Source of the DNA: Pseudomonas cremoricolorata
Lineage (GTDB): Bacteria; Pseudomonadota; Gammaproteobacteria; Pseudomonadales; Pseudomonadaceae
Length of the DNA: 64,000 nt
Direction of reading: 5' to 3'
Assembly: GCF_000759535.1 (NCBI RefSeq)
Contig: NZ_CP009455.1
Coordinates: forward strand, 1 to 64,000
A program made the translations under genes and the position numbers. Numbering within the stretch: position 1 is the first letter of the stretch; each line of letters begins with the position of its first letter. Of the stretch, positions 25,994-35,449 are shown in pieces. A model generated the notes under the pieces. The model was not told where the DNA came from, searched no databases, and worked only from the letters and a program-made list of their open reading frames with translations.

Positions 25994-26776
25994 TTACCAC
26001 TGCGCACGCAGGCGCTCGCGCACCTGGCTCGACAACGCGCGGTTGCTGGCTCCCAGCCGACCGCGCAGGTCGCGGCTGTCGCCAATGTCGCGCAGCGCAC
26101 GGCTCAGCACCTCGCGCACGCTGGCCGCCTCGGCTTCGCCAGGCTGCTCGATGGCCGCCACCGGCACCCGCTCCCAGAGCAAACCCAGCGAGGCGTAGTT
26201 GGCCAGGTCGTAGGCCATGGGCGGCACCTTGGCCGCCAGCGCTTCGAGTTCTTCGACGCTGCGCAGGGTGATGCGCGCCGCCGCCGCCTTGCCCATGGCA
26301 TGCACCATCACCCCCGGGTCATCCAGGGCGATCAGCCGTTGCGCCTGGTAGCCGTGGGCGAGGAACGCCCCGGACATCGCCTTGCCCACCAGCAGGCCAA
26401 GCAGCGGATGGCCGGCCAGGCGGGCACGGGCATAAGCGTCCACGGCGCCGGCCAAGGCCTGATGGATGCCCAACGCTTCTTCGCGGCGGCCATAGGCCTG
26501 GCTGGGCACATCGACCACCGCGACCAGCACCCGCGGTTGTCCGCCCTGGTCGGCTTCGATGGCCTGCTCGACCGCCTTGGCCAGACCCCAGCCTTCGAGC
26601 ACACCGACCTCGCCCTGGCGCGCCCGCGGGAAGGGGTTGTGCGGGTCGGGCACCACGGCGATGAAACGCGCCGGGCGGTTGTCCAGCTCGCCATCGATAA
26701 CCTTCACCGAAGCGGGAAACCCGGCCACTTCAGGGCCCTGCGCCAGCGCGTGAATCCACTGCAAGCCACGGCTCAT
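25994..26776 (-). CDS. mdcE: Malonate decarboxylase gamma subunit MdcE
   Basis: MdcE is the second carboxyltransferase-like subunit of the biotin-independent malonate decarboxylase; with MdcD it decarboxylates malonyl-S-MdcC to acetyl-S-MdcC. The crotonase-fold core is seen in ARQGEVGVLEGWGLAKAVEQ, LVAVVDVPSQAYGRREEALG (oxyanion region) and LLVGKAMSGAFLAHGYQAQR. The 260-residue length fits the family. The ATG overlaps the mdcD stop by 4 bases. Confidence 0.94.
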   Translation of the reverse strand: MSRGLQWIHALAQGPEVAGFPASVKVIDGELDNRPARFIAVVPDPHNPFPRARQGEVGVLEGWGLAKAVEQAIEADQGGQPRVLVAVVDVPSQAYGRREEALGIHQALAGAVDAYARARLAGHPLLGLLVGKAMSGAFLAHGYQAQRLIALDDPGVMVHAMGKAAAARITLRSVEELEALAAKVPPMAYDLANYASLGLLWERVPVAAIEQPGEAEAASVREVLSRALRDIGDSRDLRGRLGASNRALSSQVRERLRAQW

Positions 26777-27627
26777 TGCAACACCCCCTTGTACAGCGCG
26801 CGGGTCTGCGCCGCGTCCAGTTGTGGGCACTCTTCGCCCAGCCCGCCGAGCAGGCCGAGCATCTGTTGATGACGACGGCTGCGCGGCAGCGCCGGCTCGC
26901 CTGTGGCCAGGGCCGCGCGCAGGGCGTCACGCATCTGCTGCAGATCATCGGCAACGAAGGCATCGGCCAGGCCACAGGCATAGCGCTGCTCGCCACCGCT
27001 GAGGCCCCAGATGAAGGGACGATCACGCGAGTCGTATTCCTCGATGCCGGCCTCCTGCTCGATGACCTGCGGGCCGTTCAAGCCCAGACGCGCCTCACGG
27101 GTGACGATCAGCCGGCTGCACAGCCCGGCGGCAATGGACATGCCACCGAAGCAACCCACGGCACCGGCGACCAGGCCGATCACTGGGCGGAACTGGCGCA
27201 GCTCGACGATCGCCGCCTGAATCTCGGCAATGGCGGCCAGCCCGAGGTTGGCCTCCTGCAAGCGCACGCCACCGGTTTCCAGCAGCAAGAGCGCGGCGGT
27301 GGGGATGCCATTGCGGTTGTCTTCGACGGCCAGCTCCAGCGCCCCGGCGATCTTCGCGCCGCCGACCTCACCCATGCTGCCGCCCTGGAACACCCCTTCG
27401 ATGGCCGCCACCAGCAGCGGCTGGCCATCGAGCGTACCCTTGGCGATGACCACACCGTCATCGGCCTGGGGCACGATGCCCTGGGCTTGCAGCCACGGCG
27501 ACATCAGCCGCTCGAACGGGTCGAGCAGCTCGCGAAAACTGCCGTCGTCGAGCAGGCCACGGGCGCGCTCACGGGCGCTGAGCTCGACGAAGCTGCGGCT
27601 GTGCAGCAACTGCGCGACATCAGTCAT
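26773..27627 (-). CDS. mdcD: Malonate decarboxylase beta subunit MdcD
   Basis: MdcD is the carboxyltransferase-beta-like catalytic subunit. The 284-residue protein from ATG 27627 (MTDVAQLLHSRSFVELSARE) has the expected VVIAKGTLDGQPLLVAAIEG, FQGGSMGEVGGAKIAGALEL and GLVAGAVGCFGGMSIAAGLC segments that build the active-site oxyanion holes. It overlaps mdcC by 8 bases. Confidence 0.94.
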   Translation of the reverse strand: MTDVAQLLHSRSFVELSARERARGLLDDGSFRELLDPFERLMSPWLQAQGIVPQADDGVVIAKGTLDGQPLLVAAIEGVFQGGSMGEVGGAKIAGALELAVEDNRNGIPTAALLLLETGGVRLQEANLGLAAIAEIQAAIVELRQFRPVIGLVAGAVGCFGGMSIAAGLCSRLIVTREARLGLNGPQVIEQEAGIEEYDSRDRPFIWGLSGGEQRYACGLADAFVADDLQQMRDALRAALATGEPALPRSRRHQQMLGLLGGLGEECPQLDAAQTRALYKGVLQ

Positions 27628-27919
27628 GGTTGACCTCCTCAAGGCCTTGCTCCAGACGCAGCCGAACCACGCCTGGGGTAGCGCCGAAATCATGAATATC
27701 GATGCTCAGCGCCGGCCAGGTCTGGCCGCTGAACAGGCGCTGGAACAACTGCTCCCAGCGCGGACCGCTGCCGTTGACCGAGGTCAGCACCTTGACCGTG
27801 AGCACGCCAGTTTCACCGGGTTCGAGCAAGGCTTCGAGATCACCCGAGCCGACACAGCCGACCAGCGCCCGCCGCTTGGCGGCAGCGCCGGCAGGGAATG
27901 TGAATGACAGACTTTCCAT
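27620..27919 (-). CDS. mdcC: Malonate decarboxylase acyl carrier protein MdcC
   Basis: MdcC (delta subunit, 99 residues) carries the malonyl or acetyl group as a thioester on its triphosphoribosyl-dephospho-CoA arm. The attachment serine is Ser25 in CVGSGDLEALL, the same position as in characterised MdcC. The protein is compact and acidic as expected. It lies 2 bases after mdcB and overlaps mdcD. Confidence 0.94.
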   Translation of the reverse strand: MESLSFTFPAGAAAKRRALVGCVGSGDLEALLEPGETGVLTVKVLTSVNGSGPRWEQLFQRLFSGQTWPALSIDIHDFGATPGVVRLRLEQGLEEVNHD

Positions 27920-27921
27920 GA

Positions 27922-28776
27922 TCAGTGGCTCCCGAGGGGGTCGAGGAACAGGCAGGCGGCGAGCAGATCAGCCGCACCGCCCGGCGAGGCATTGCACCCG
28001 CGCAGGTGGTTATCCAGTTCACGCAGGGCGCGGCGCCCGGCCAGGGTCGCGCTGCCACCGGCGGCGAGCACCGCCTGGGCGCCCTGGTGCATGGTCTTTA
28101 GCCCCTGCCGGCCAGCGCGCCAGAGCACGCAGGTGTCGTCCAGCCGGGCCATGATCGCCAGCAGCGCATCGAGCCGCGCCGACGCTTCGCCGCTGCCTGC
28201 GGCGCGGCTGCGGCGCAACTGCGGCAGGCCATGCAGCACTACGCTGGGAAAGCCCAGCTGGGCCTCTTCGCGCGCGCCACGGACGCCGTAGCGGTGCTGC
28301 ACCTGCTGGCCATGGCTGGGCGCTTGCGCCGGGGCGAAGCGGTCGTCGATCAGGGCGATACGCCCGGCCCGCGCGGCAATGCTGGCGGGCTCGAGGTCAT
28401 CAGGCGCCAAGGCTCGCGAGGCCACCAGCAGGCCCAGCGCCCAGATCGCGCCACGGTGGGTATTCACCCCGCCGGAGGTCGCCAGCATGCTCGCCTCGCC
28501 TTCGCGGCCGATGCGCCCCAGCGCTTCGCGCAGCGACGGGCCGACAACCCCAAAGGCCTGGGCGGCATCGGCCATGTCCTTGAAACACGGCCACAGCGAC
28601 AGCGCCGAGGCGTGCATCAGGCGCAGGTCCAGGTCGCTGTGCGCGCCACTGCCGCGACGGTCGACCAGCGCCGGCTTGGGCGATAGATCGGCTTCGTCGA
28701 TCAGCGCCTCGACGGCCAGGTCGGCCAGGCGATAAGCCAGCAAAGGCCTTACGCAATGTTCGGTCTGTGCAGTCAT
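27922..28776 (-). CDS. mdcB: Triphosphoribosyl-dephospho-CoA synthase MdcB
   Basis: MdcB makes the prosthetic-group precursor from ATP and dephospho-CoA. The 284-residue protein (CitG/MdcB family) has [40 protein letters not shown] and [20 protein letters not shown], all family signatures. The ATG at 28776 overlaps the mdcA stop (TGATG). Confidence 0.94.
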   Translation of the reverse strand: MTAQTEHCVRPLLAYRLADLAVEALIDEADLSPKPALVDRRGSGAHSDLDLRLMHASALSLWPCFKDMADAAQAFGVVGPSLREALGRIGREGEASMLATSGGVNTHRGAIWALGLLVASRALAPDDLEPASIAARAGRIALIDDRFAPAQAPSHGQQVQHRYGVRGAREEAQLGFPSVVLHGLPQLRRSRAAGSGEASARLDALLAIMARLDDTCVLWRAGRQGLKTMHQGAQAVLAAGGSATLAGRRALRELDNHLRGCNASPGGAADLLAACLFLDPLGSH

Positions 28777-30436
28777 CACCAGCTCCTGAAACGTGCAGGC
28801 GGCGCGTACAGGCCGCCGGACCAGTCGACCAGCTCGGCGATGCTCTTGGCGGCGAGCAGGCCGCGGGTGGCCTGGGTGCGCTGGATGCCGAGGTCCTCGG
28901 GCAGCGCGATCAGCCCCTCGCGGCGCATGCGTGCGGTGTCCTTGGGGTCGTGGCGCAGGCCGATGGCCGTCACCCCGGCCACAGCGGCGATCATCGCCTG
29001 ACGCTCTTCCACGGTGCGCGCCTTGTACAGGTAGGCGATGCCTTCCTCGGTGAGCAGGTGGGTGACGTCGTCGCCATAGATCATGATCGGCGCCAGCGGC
29101 ATGCCGGCTTTCTTCGCCACCTCGACTGCATCGAGGGTTTCGACGAAGGTCGGTTTGCCGCCCTCCTGGAAGGTTTCCACCATCTGCACCACCAGCTTGC
29201 GGCCGCGTTCGAGCATCGTCACCGGCTCGGTCATGTCGAGCCAGGCCGGGGTCGCGTGGCGCCGTCCGCGTGGGTCGTGGCCCATGTTCGGCGCGCCGCC
29301 GAAGCCGGCCAGGCGGCCACGGGTAACGGTCGAGGAATGGCCGTCGCCATCGACCTGCAAGGTGGCGCCGATGAACAGGTCGACCGCATACTGCCCGGCC
29401 AGCTGGCACATCATGCGATTCGAGCGCATCGAGCCGTCGCGGCCGGTGAAGAACACGTCCGGGCGCTGGGCAATGTACTGCTCCATGCCCAGCTCGGTGC
29501 CGAAGCAGTGCACGCTCTCGACCCAGCCGGTTTCGATGGCCGGAATCAGCGTCGGGTGCGGGTTGAGGGTCCAGTTGCGGCAGATCTTGCCCTTGAGCCC
29601 GAGCGATTCGCCGTAGGTCGGCAGGATCAGCTCGATGGCGGCAGTGTTGAAACCGATGCCGTGGTTGAGCGACTGCACGTTGTGTTTTTCGTAGATGCCG
29701 CGAATCGCCATCATCGCCATCAGCACATGCACCGGCTTGATGTGCCGCGGGTCGCGGGTGAACAGCGGTTCGATGTAGAACGGCTGGTCGGCGACCACCA
29801 CGAAATCCACCCAGGACGCCGGGATGTCGACCCGTGGCAGGTCACGCACATCGTCCACCAACTGGTTGACCTGGACGATGACGATGCCGTCGCTGAACGC
29901 GGTGGGTTCGACCAGCGCCGGGGTGTCTTCGGTGCTTGGCCCTGTGTAGATGTTGCCCTCGCGGTCGGCCATGAACCCGGCCACCAGGGCGACGTTGGGG
30001 ATCAGGTCGACCAGCAAACGTGAATACAGCTCGATGTAGGTGTGGATGGCGCCGACTTCCAGCAGCCCGTCTTCGAGCAACTGGCCGATGCGCAGGCTCT
30101 GCGGCCCGGCGAAGGAGAAATCGAGCTTGCGCGCGATGCCGCGTTCGAACAGATCCAGGTGCTCGGCGCGGCTGACGCTCGGCATGATCATGTGCAGGTC
30201 ATGCAGCACGCCAGGGTCGGCCTTGGCCAGCGAGCGGGAAAGGAAGTCGGCCTGCTTCTGGTTGTTGCCCTCCAGCACCACCCGGTCGCCGGGGGCGATC
30301 AGGCGCTGCAGCGCTTCGACAATGCGCTCGCTGGGCAGCACTGCGCCGTCGGCCAGGCTGCGTACCAGCTCGAGGCGCCGCTGCTTCTCGGTGCGCCTGC
30401 GTGACCACTGCGCGGGGGTGAGGATGTTGTTGTCAT
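28776..30436 (-). CDS. mdcA: Malonate decarboxylase alpha subunit MdcA, one-base frameshift at the N-terminus
   Basis: MdcA is the acetyl-S-ACP:malonate ACP-transferase that swaps malonate for acetate on MdcC. The body is intact: [60 protein letters not shown] and [20 protein letters not shown]. The N-terminal segment [20 protein letters not shown] is in the same frame but has no start codon. ATG at 30436 (MTTT) is one base out of frame, so one base is probably missing near 30425-30430. With it restored the protein is 553 residues. An in-frame GTG at 30341 would remove about 32 conserved residues. First gene of the mdc operon. Confidence 0.9.
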
Positions 30437-31032
30437 TCTGGGCTCCACGGATGCGCTTGCGTGGGGGTCATTTAAGGAGGGTCTGGGTGGGGGATCAATC
30501 AAGGCGGTGGGTTGATTGTTACGGTCAGGTTAATGATTGCGTGGCGCGGCAGGCTCCCGAGCTAATAGGCTCCCGCCAGATCCAAGGGTCTGCTTTGCAG
30601 TCATTTGCGGCGCTGTGGGAGATGTGGAGCGCAGGGCTGGGACTGGTAGAAAACCAGTGAGGGTGGGAGTGTCCTCAAGGCCCGGTTTCGCCTGGCGGCG
30701 ACCTACTTTTGCGGGCAAAAGTAGGCAAAACCCTGTGCTCCACTAGCCGGCCCTGCACTGCGCTGCGCTCCGGGCCCCCTGCGTTCCGGCACTCTACGGG
30801 CCGCCGCGGGCAAGGGTTGCTACGCAACCCTAACACCTCGCGTCCTCGGCTACGCCTCGGGTGCGCTGCGCGCACGGCCCTACGAGCACCTCCACTCCGG
30901 CCGGCTACAGTCGCGTTCGGTGGCGCCTGGACGGTCGGTGTACAAGAGCGGGCTCGACCAGCCTCCCTGGCTAGTGGGCGCTTGGACTTCTATATTTTCA
31001 GCACCTGCACACGCCGCCTATCGGACCAGTTC
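30437..31032. other. Gene-free region upstream of mdcA with a strong palindrome
   Basis: About 600 bases without a gene. The mdcA promoter must lie in the first part. From 30660 to about 30950 the sequence resembles a GC-rich extragenic block that I associate with repeated intergenic elements of Pseudomonas (CCCGGTTTCGCCTGGCGGCG just before the palindrome). No open frame in it shows a family or a ribosome site. Confidence 0.45.
30702..30725. repeat. Perfect 10-bp inverted repeat
   Basis: CCTACTTTTG (30702-30711) and CAAAAGTAGG (30716-30725) are exact inverted repeats around a 4-base CGGG loop, and a short A-run follows. It could be a terminator-like or repeat-family hairpin; no transcript end can be assigned to it. 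Confidence 0.6.
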
Positions 31033-31647
31033 ATGCCCATTCAGCCCTCACCGCTACGCCGCTTGCTAGACCTCATCGCCCACCACTTGAAAGCCCACAG
31101 CGAGCACCAGACGCTGGTCCAGCGCCTGGGCCAACCTCTGGATGAATCCCAACGCCCAGCCCCCAGCGCCCTCCCCGCTCTGGTCCAACGGCACTTCCCC
31201 CAGGCAGCCGCCAACGCCAGCGCCGCTGACGCCAACCTGCACAGGCTGGTAGCGACCGTGGCCGAACTGCTCACTGAACTGCACTGGTACCAACGCGCAG
31301 ACGATGGCCGCGACCCGGCGTTCGCCGAGGGGCATCGCAATGCCATCCTGCTCGGCCCGGGCGGGCTGGCCGCGGTGGACGGGCTGGTGCTCGGGCTGAC
31401 ACTGATGGCGCCGGGGGTCAGCTACCCGGTGCATCGCCATCCGCCGCAGGAGCTGTACCTAGCGCTGTGCGACGGTCAGTGGTGGCGTGAGGGCCAGCCG
31501 TGGTGGGCGCCGGGTATTGGCGGCCTGGTGCATAATGCCAGCAATCGTTTGCACAGCATGCGCGCCGGCGACCAGCCGCATCTGTCGCTATGGTTGCTGT
31601 TCGGTGCGGGAGTAGAGGCGTTCAATGCCAGGCCTGCGGGGCAGTGA
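31033..31647 (+). CDS. Cupin protein of the DMSP-lyase-like family
   Basis: A 204-residue protein from ATG 31033. The C-terminal half is a cupin: GVSYPVHRHPPQELYLALCD matches cupin motif 1, G(X)5HXH(X)3E(X)6, with Asp at the last Gly position and a Gly next to it. A later His in GLVHNASNRLHSMRAG fits motif 2. Together with the helical N-terminus this resembles DddQ/DddL-type dimethylsulfoniopropionate lyases (PF16867), which release dimethyl sulfide; many soil homologues have an untested substrate. It is a single gene with no DMSP-catabolism neighbours, so the activity is not established. Confidence 0.65.
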   Translation: MPIQPSPLRRLLDLIAHHLKAHSEHQTLVQRLGQPLDESQRPAPSALPALVQRHFPQAAANASAADANLHRLVATVAELLTELHWYQRADDGRDPAFAEGHRNAILLGPGGLAAVDGLVLGLTLMAPGVSYPVHRHPPQELYLALCDGQWWREGQPWWAPGIGGLVHNASNRLHSMRAGDQPHLSLWLLFGAGVEAFNARPAGQ

Positions 31648-31760
31648 GCGCCTTCAGCAGAATGCTGCCAAAGCACTGCGAAGCGTGGCGAATGCGCGTC
31701 ATGCGCTGACTCCTTGGGGGCTGTTCGCAAAGGGCTTTGGGTCAAGCGTTTGCACCGTGG

Positions 31761-32660
31761 TCAAACCACGGCCGACGCACCTTGCACATGATGCTCGAGC
31801 ATTCGCAGGAACTCGGCCGCAGGCGGCGAGATGCTCTGCTCGGTGCGGGTGATCACGCCAATCTGGCGCAGAACACCAGGGTGATCGACCGGCACTTTAC
31901 ACACCTCGGGCCGCCCTTCATCGGCAGATTCAGGCAACAGCGCAATGCCCTGCCCTTGCCTGACCAACGCCAGCACCGTGGACATGTAGTTGGCCTCAAG
32001 CCCGGCCGCCAGCGGCAGGCGCTCATCGGCGAACAGCCGCTCGACCAGCGCGCGCACGCTGCTGTCACGTCCGGTCAGGATCATGGGCATGGCGGCCAGC
32101 TCACTCAGGCGCACCGACGGTCGCTGCGCCAGGGGATGATCGCAGGCGGTGAACAGGCACAGCCGATCCTCGACAATGGCCTTGAACGCCAGGCCCTGAA
32201 CCGGTCGCGCCTGTACACCCAGGCCGAAATCCACCTCACGCTCCAGCACCAGATGGTCGATGCGCTGAGCGACCACGTCACGCAGGCGCACCTCGACCCC
32301 AGGATGCAGCGCGCGGAAGCGCTGCAGCACGTCAGGCAGCAGCCCGGCGCACAGCGACGGCAAGGCGGCGATGCTGACCACCCCGCGCCGCGCGGCGGCC
32401 AGGTCACGGGCCGCTGCAACGATGTTGTCCAGGTCCAGCAGCAGCTTCTCCATGGGCAACAGCGCGTTCTGCCCGGCAGCGGTCAGGCACAGGTGACGCG
32501 GGCTGCGTTCGAGCAGGGTGACGCCCAGCCATTCCTCCAACTGCTGCACCTGCACGGTGAGCGCCGAGGGCGAGAGGTTGAGCTGGGCGGCGGCCTTGGC
32601 GAAGTTGCCGGTCTGCGCCACGGCGAGGAAGGCACGAATATGCTGCAACGCATTCTTCAT
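31761..32660 (-). CDS. LysR-family regulator of the CitMHS/AtuA genes
   Basis: A 299-residue LysR protein from ATG 32660. HTH: LQHIRAFLAVAQTGNFAKAA and PSALTVQVQQLEEWLGVTLL. Effector domain: RRGVVSIAALPSLCAGLLPD, DFGLGVQARPVQGLAFKAIV, ALVRQGQGIALLPESADEGR. It is divergent from the CitMHS transporter gene (132 bases between starts), the usual arrangement for a LysR activator and its target. The start at 32741 was rejected because the region upstream of MKNALQH is not HTH. Confidence 0.87.
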   Translation of the reverse strand: MKNALQHIRAFLAVAQTGNFAKAAAQLNLSPSALTVQVQQLEEWLGVTLLERSPRHLCLTAAGQNALLPMEKLLLDLDNIVAAARDLAAARRGVVSIAALPSLCAGLLPDVLQRFRALHPGVEVRLRDVVAQRIDHLVLEREVDFGLGVQARPVQGLAFKAIVEDRLCLFTACDHPLAQRPSVRLSELAAMPMILTGRDSSVRALVERLFADERLPLAAGLEANYMSTVLALVRQGQGIALLPESADEGRPEVCKVPVDHPGVLRQIGVITRTEQSISPPAAEFLRMLEHHVQGASAVV

Positions 32661-32791
32661 TCTGTTTTTCCGAACGAGACCCGCTGAATATTTCAATTCA
32701 CAGAGCATAGTCACGTTGTTATTACTCTTGCAAAACAACAACAGGGCCTCTCGTCGCCACCGCGACCGCAGAGGCCAGAGAGGTCCACTCC

Positions 32792-34084
32792 ATGCTCGCC
32801 ACCCTCGGTGTCGTCACCATTGTCTGCATGCTCGTGAGCATCATGAGCAAACGCATCTCGCCCCTGGTCGCGCTGATCGCCCTGCCCATCATCGCCGCGC
32901 TGCTAGGCGGCTTGGGCCTGCAGACCAGCGCCTTCATCATCACCGGCATCAAGAACGTCGCACCGGTGGTGGGGATGTTCGTGTTCGCCATCCTGTTCTT
33001 CGGCATCATGACCGACGCCGGCATGCTCGACCCGATCATCGACCGCATTCTCAAGCGAGTCGGCACGCGTCCGACGCGCATCGTCATGGGCACGGCGCTG
33101 CTGGCGCTGCTGGTGCACCTCGATGGCTCGGGGGCGGTGACCTTCCTGGTGACCATTCCGGCGATGCTGCCGCTCTACACCCGCCTGGGCATGGACAAAC
33201 GCATTCTGGCCTGCGTCACGGCGATGGCCGCCGGGGTCAACTTCCTGCCCTGGACCGGGCCGGTGCTGCGCTCGTCCGCCGCCCTGCATGTGCCGGTGGC
33301 CGAGCTGTTTCAACCGCTGATTCCGGTGCAGATCGTCGGCCTGGCGTTCGTCTTCGCCTGCGCCTACTGGCTGGGCAAGCGCGAAGAACGACGTCTGGGC
33401 CTGGGCCCGAACAGCATCGACGCGCAGCCTCATCAACGGGTGCTGAGCGACGCCGAGCGCGAGCTGCGCAAGCCGCGGCTGTTCTGGCTCAACCTGTTGC
33501 TGACGTTGGTGGTGATGGCGGTGATGATCGCCGGCGTGGTCGACCCGGTGGTGATGTTCATGCTCGGCACGGTGGTCGCGCTTTGCCTGAACTACCCCAA
33601 TGTCGACGCCCAGCGGGCTCGCATCGATGCCCACGCCAAGACCGCCCTGACCATGGCCAGCATCCTGCTCGCCGCCGGGGTGTTCACCGGCATCATGCAA
33701 GGCACCGGCATGCTCAAGGCCATGGCTGAAGTGGCGGTCGGGCAGATTCCGGCCGGTCACGGCCAGGCGATTCCGGCGGTGGTGGGTTTCCTGTCGATGC
33801 CCCTGAGCCTGCTGTTCGACCCCGACTCGTTCTACTTCGGCATCATGCCGGTGGTGGCCGAAGTCGGCCGCGCCCTGGGCGTCGACCCGATGCAGGTGGC
33901 CCAGGCGTCGTTGCTGGGGGTACACACCACCGGGTTCCCGGTCAGCCCACTGACTCCCGCCACCTTCCTGCTGGTGGGCCTGTGCAAGATCGAACTGGCC
34001 GACCACCAGCGCTTCACCATCCCCTTCCTGTTCGCGGCGTCGGTCTTGATGACCCTGACCGCCATGGCCATTGGAGTGTTCTGA
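32792..34084 (+). CDS. CitMHS-family carboxylate transporter
   Basis: A 430-residue inner-membrane carrier with about 12 helices. It resembles CitM/CitH citrate:metal (or proton) symporters: IIAALLGGLGLQTSAFIITG, VGMFVFAILFFGIMTDAGML (family signature), LVHLDGSGAVTFLVTIPAML and MSLPLSLLF-type re-entrant loop FLSMPLSLLFDPDSFYFGIM. Substrates are citrate-like or tricarboxylate anions. The stop is contiguous with the next ATG, so it is in an operon with the two AtuA genes. Confidence 0.88.
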   Translation: MLATLGVVTIVCMLVSIMSKRISPLVALIALPIIAALLGGLGLQTSAFIITGIKNVAPVVGMFVFAILFFGIMTDAGMLDPIIDRILKRVGTRPTRIVMGTALLALLVHLDGSGAVTFLVTIPAMLPLYTRLGMDKRILACVTAMAAGVNFLPWTGPVLRSSAALHVPVAELFQPLIPVQIVGLAFVFACAYWLGKREERRLGLGPNSIDAQPHQRVLSDAERELRKPRLFWLNLLLTLVVMAVMIAGVVDPVVMFMLGTVVALCLNYPNVDAQRARIDAHAKTALTMASILLAAGVFTGIMQGTGMLKAMAEVAVGQIPAGHGQAIPAVVGFLSMPLSLLFDPDSFYFGIMPVVAEVGRALGVDPMQVAQASLLGVHTTGFPVSPLTPATFLLVGLCKIELADHQRFTIPFLFAASVLMTLTAMAIGVF

Positions 34085-35449
34085 ATGAAAACCCTACGTA
34101 TCGGCGCAGGCGCCGGGTATTCCGGCGACCGCATCGAACCTGCGGTAGAGCTGGCCGAGCAGGGTCAGCTGGATTACCTGATCTTCGAGTGTCTGGCCGA
34201 ACGCACCATCGCCCTGGCCCAGCAGGCATATCTGAGCGACCCGGCCAGCGGCTTCGACCCCTTGCTCGGCGAGCGCATGCGGCGCGTACTGCCTTTCGTC
34301 GGCCGTGGCGCCGACGGCCAGCGTCGACGCCTGCGCATCATCACCAACATGGGCGCGGCCAACCCGCTCGGTGCGGCGCGGGAAGTGCGCCGTATCGCCG
34401 CCGAGCTGGGTCTGCCCGGCATCAAGGTCGCGGCAGTGACCGGCGACGACGTGCTCGGCACGCTGCTGCGCGAGCCCGCGCGGCAACTGGACAACGGGCT
34501 GTCGTTGCGCGCGCTGGGCGAGCGGCTGATCTCGGCCAACGCCTACCTGGGCGCCGAAGGCATCGTCGAGGCCCTGCATGCCGACGCCGACGTGGTGATC
34601 ACCGGTCGCGTCGCCGACCCCTCGCTGTTTCTCGCCCCGCAACTGTTCGAATTCGGCTGGCGCAGCGATGACTGGACGCTGCTGGGCAAAGGCACGCTGA
34701 TCGGTCACCTGCTCGAATGCGCGGGGCAGATCAGCGGCGGCTACTTCGCCGATCCAGGCCGCAAAGACGTGCCTGACCTGCATCGTCTGGGCTTTCCGCT
34801 GGCCGAGATCGACGCCAGTGGCACGGCGGTGATCAGCAAGGTGGCCGGCTCAGGTGGGCGCATCGACCGCGCCACCTGCACCGAGCAACTGCTCTACGAA
34901 GTCCACGACCCGGCGGCCTACCTCACCCCGGATGTCACCGCCGATTTCAGCCAGACCCACTTCGACTGCGTGGCGGCCGACCAGGTGCGTGTGCACGGGG
35001 CCGACGGTCATCCCCGACCCGAAACCCTCAAGGTTTCGGTGGGCTACCTCGATGGCTGGATCGGCGAAGGACAGATGTCGTACGGCGGACCCAACGCGGT
35101 AGCGCGCGGGCGTCTGGCGCAGCGGATCGTGCTCGAGCGCCTGGCCCTGTGCGGGGTGGCCCATGAGGACATCCGCGCCGAGCTGATTGGCATCAGCAGC
35201 CTGCATGGCGAGGCGCTGGGTAGCCAGGGCGCTGCCGAGCCGTGGGAGGTGCGCCTGCGCGTGGCGGCGCGTTGTGCCGACAAACAGCAGGCGCTGCGCA
35301 TCGGCAATGAAGTTGAAACCCTCTACACCAACGGCCCTTATGGCGGCGGAGGCGCGAGCAAATCGGTGCGTCAGGTGATGGCCGTGGCCTCACTGCAACT
35401 GCCGCGCGACGCCGTCAATGTGCAGGTCCATCTGGAGAACACCCCATGA
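34085..35449 (+). CDS. Acyclic terpene utilisation AtuA-type protein (DUF1446)
   Basis: A 454-residue protein of the AtuA/DUF1446 family. RIGAGAGYSGDRIEPAVELA is the family N-terminus; ITNMGAANPLGAAREVRRIA, ADVVITGRVADPSLFLAPQL and HLLECAGQISGGYFADPG follow. In P. aeruginosa AtuA belongs to citronellol/geranyl-CoA catabolism, but most family members lie outside such operons. Here the partner is a CitMHS carrier, which suggests a branched or tricarboxylic acid. The C-terminal domain is encoded separately (next gene, overlap 4 bases). Function inferred only from neighbours. Confidence 0.82.
   Translation: MKTLRIGAGAGYSGDRIEPAVELAEQGQLDYLIFECLAERTIALAQQAYLSDPASGFDPLLGERMRRVLPFVGRGADGQRRRLRIITNMGAANPLGAAREVRRIAAELGLPGIKVAAVTGDDVLGTLLREPARQLDNGLSLRALGERLISANAYLGAEGIVEALHADADVVITGRVADPSLFLAPQLFEFGWRSDDWTLLGKGTLIGHLLECAGQISGGYFADPGRKDVPDLHRLGFPLAEIDASGTAVISKVAGSGGRIDRATCTEQLLYEVHDPAAYLTPDVTADFSQTHFDCVAADQVRVHGADGHPRPETLKVSVGYLDGWIGEGQMSYGGPNAVARGRLAQRIVLERLALCGVAHEDIRAELIGISSLHGEALGSQGAAEPWEVRLRVAARCADKQQALRIGNEVETLYTNGPYGGGGASKSVRQVMAVASLQLPRDAVNVQVHLENTP

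Noticed and set aside
28776..30341. A shorter MdcA starting at GTG 30341
   Set aside because: It would remove about 32 conserved residues that are still readable in the same frame upstream.
30702..30725. Transposon end or attachment site
   Set aside because: No transposase, target duplication or partner repeat is seen; only a hairpin can be supported.
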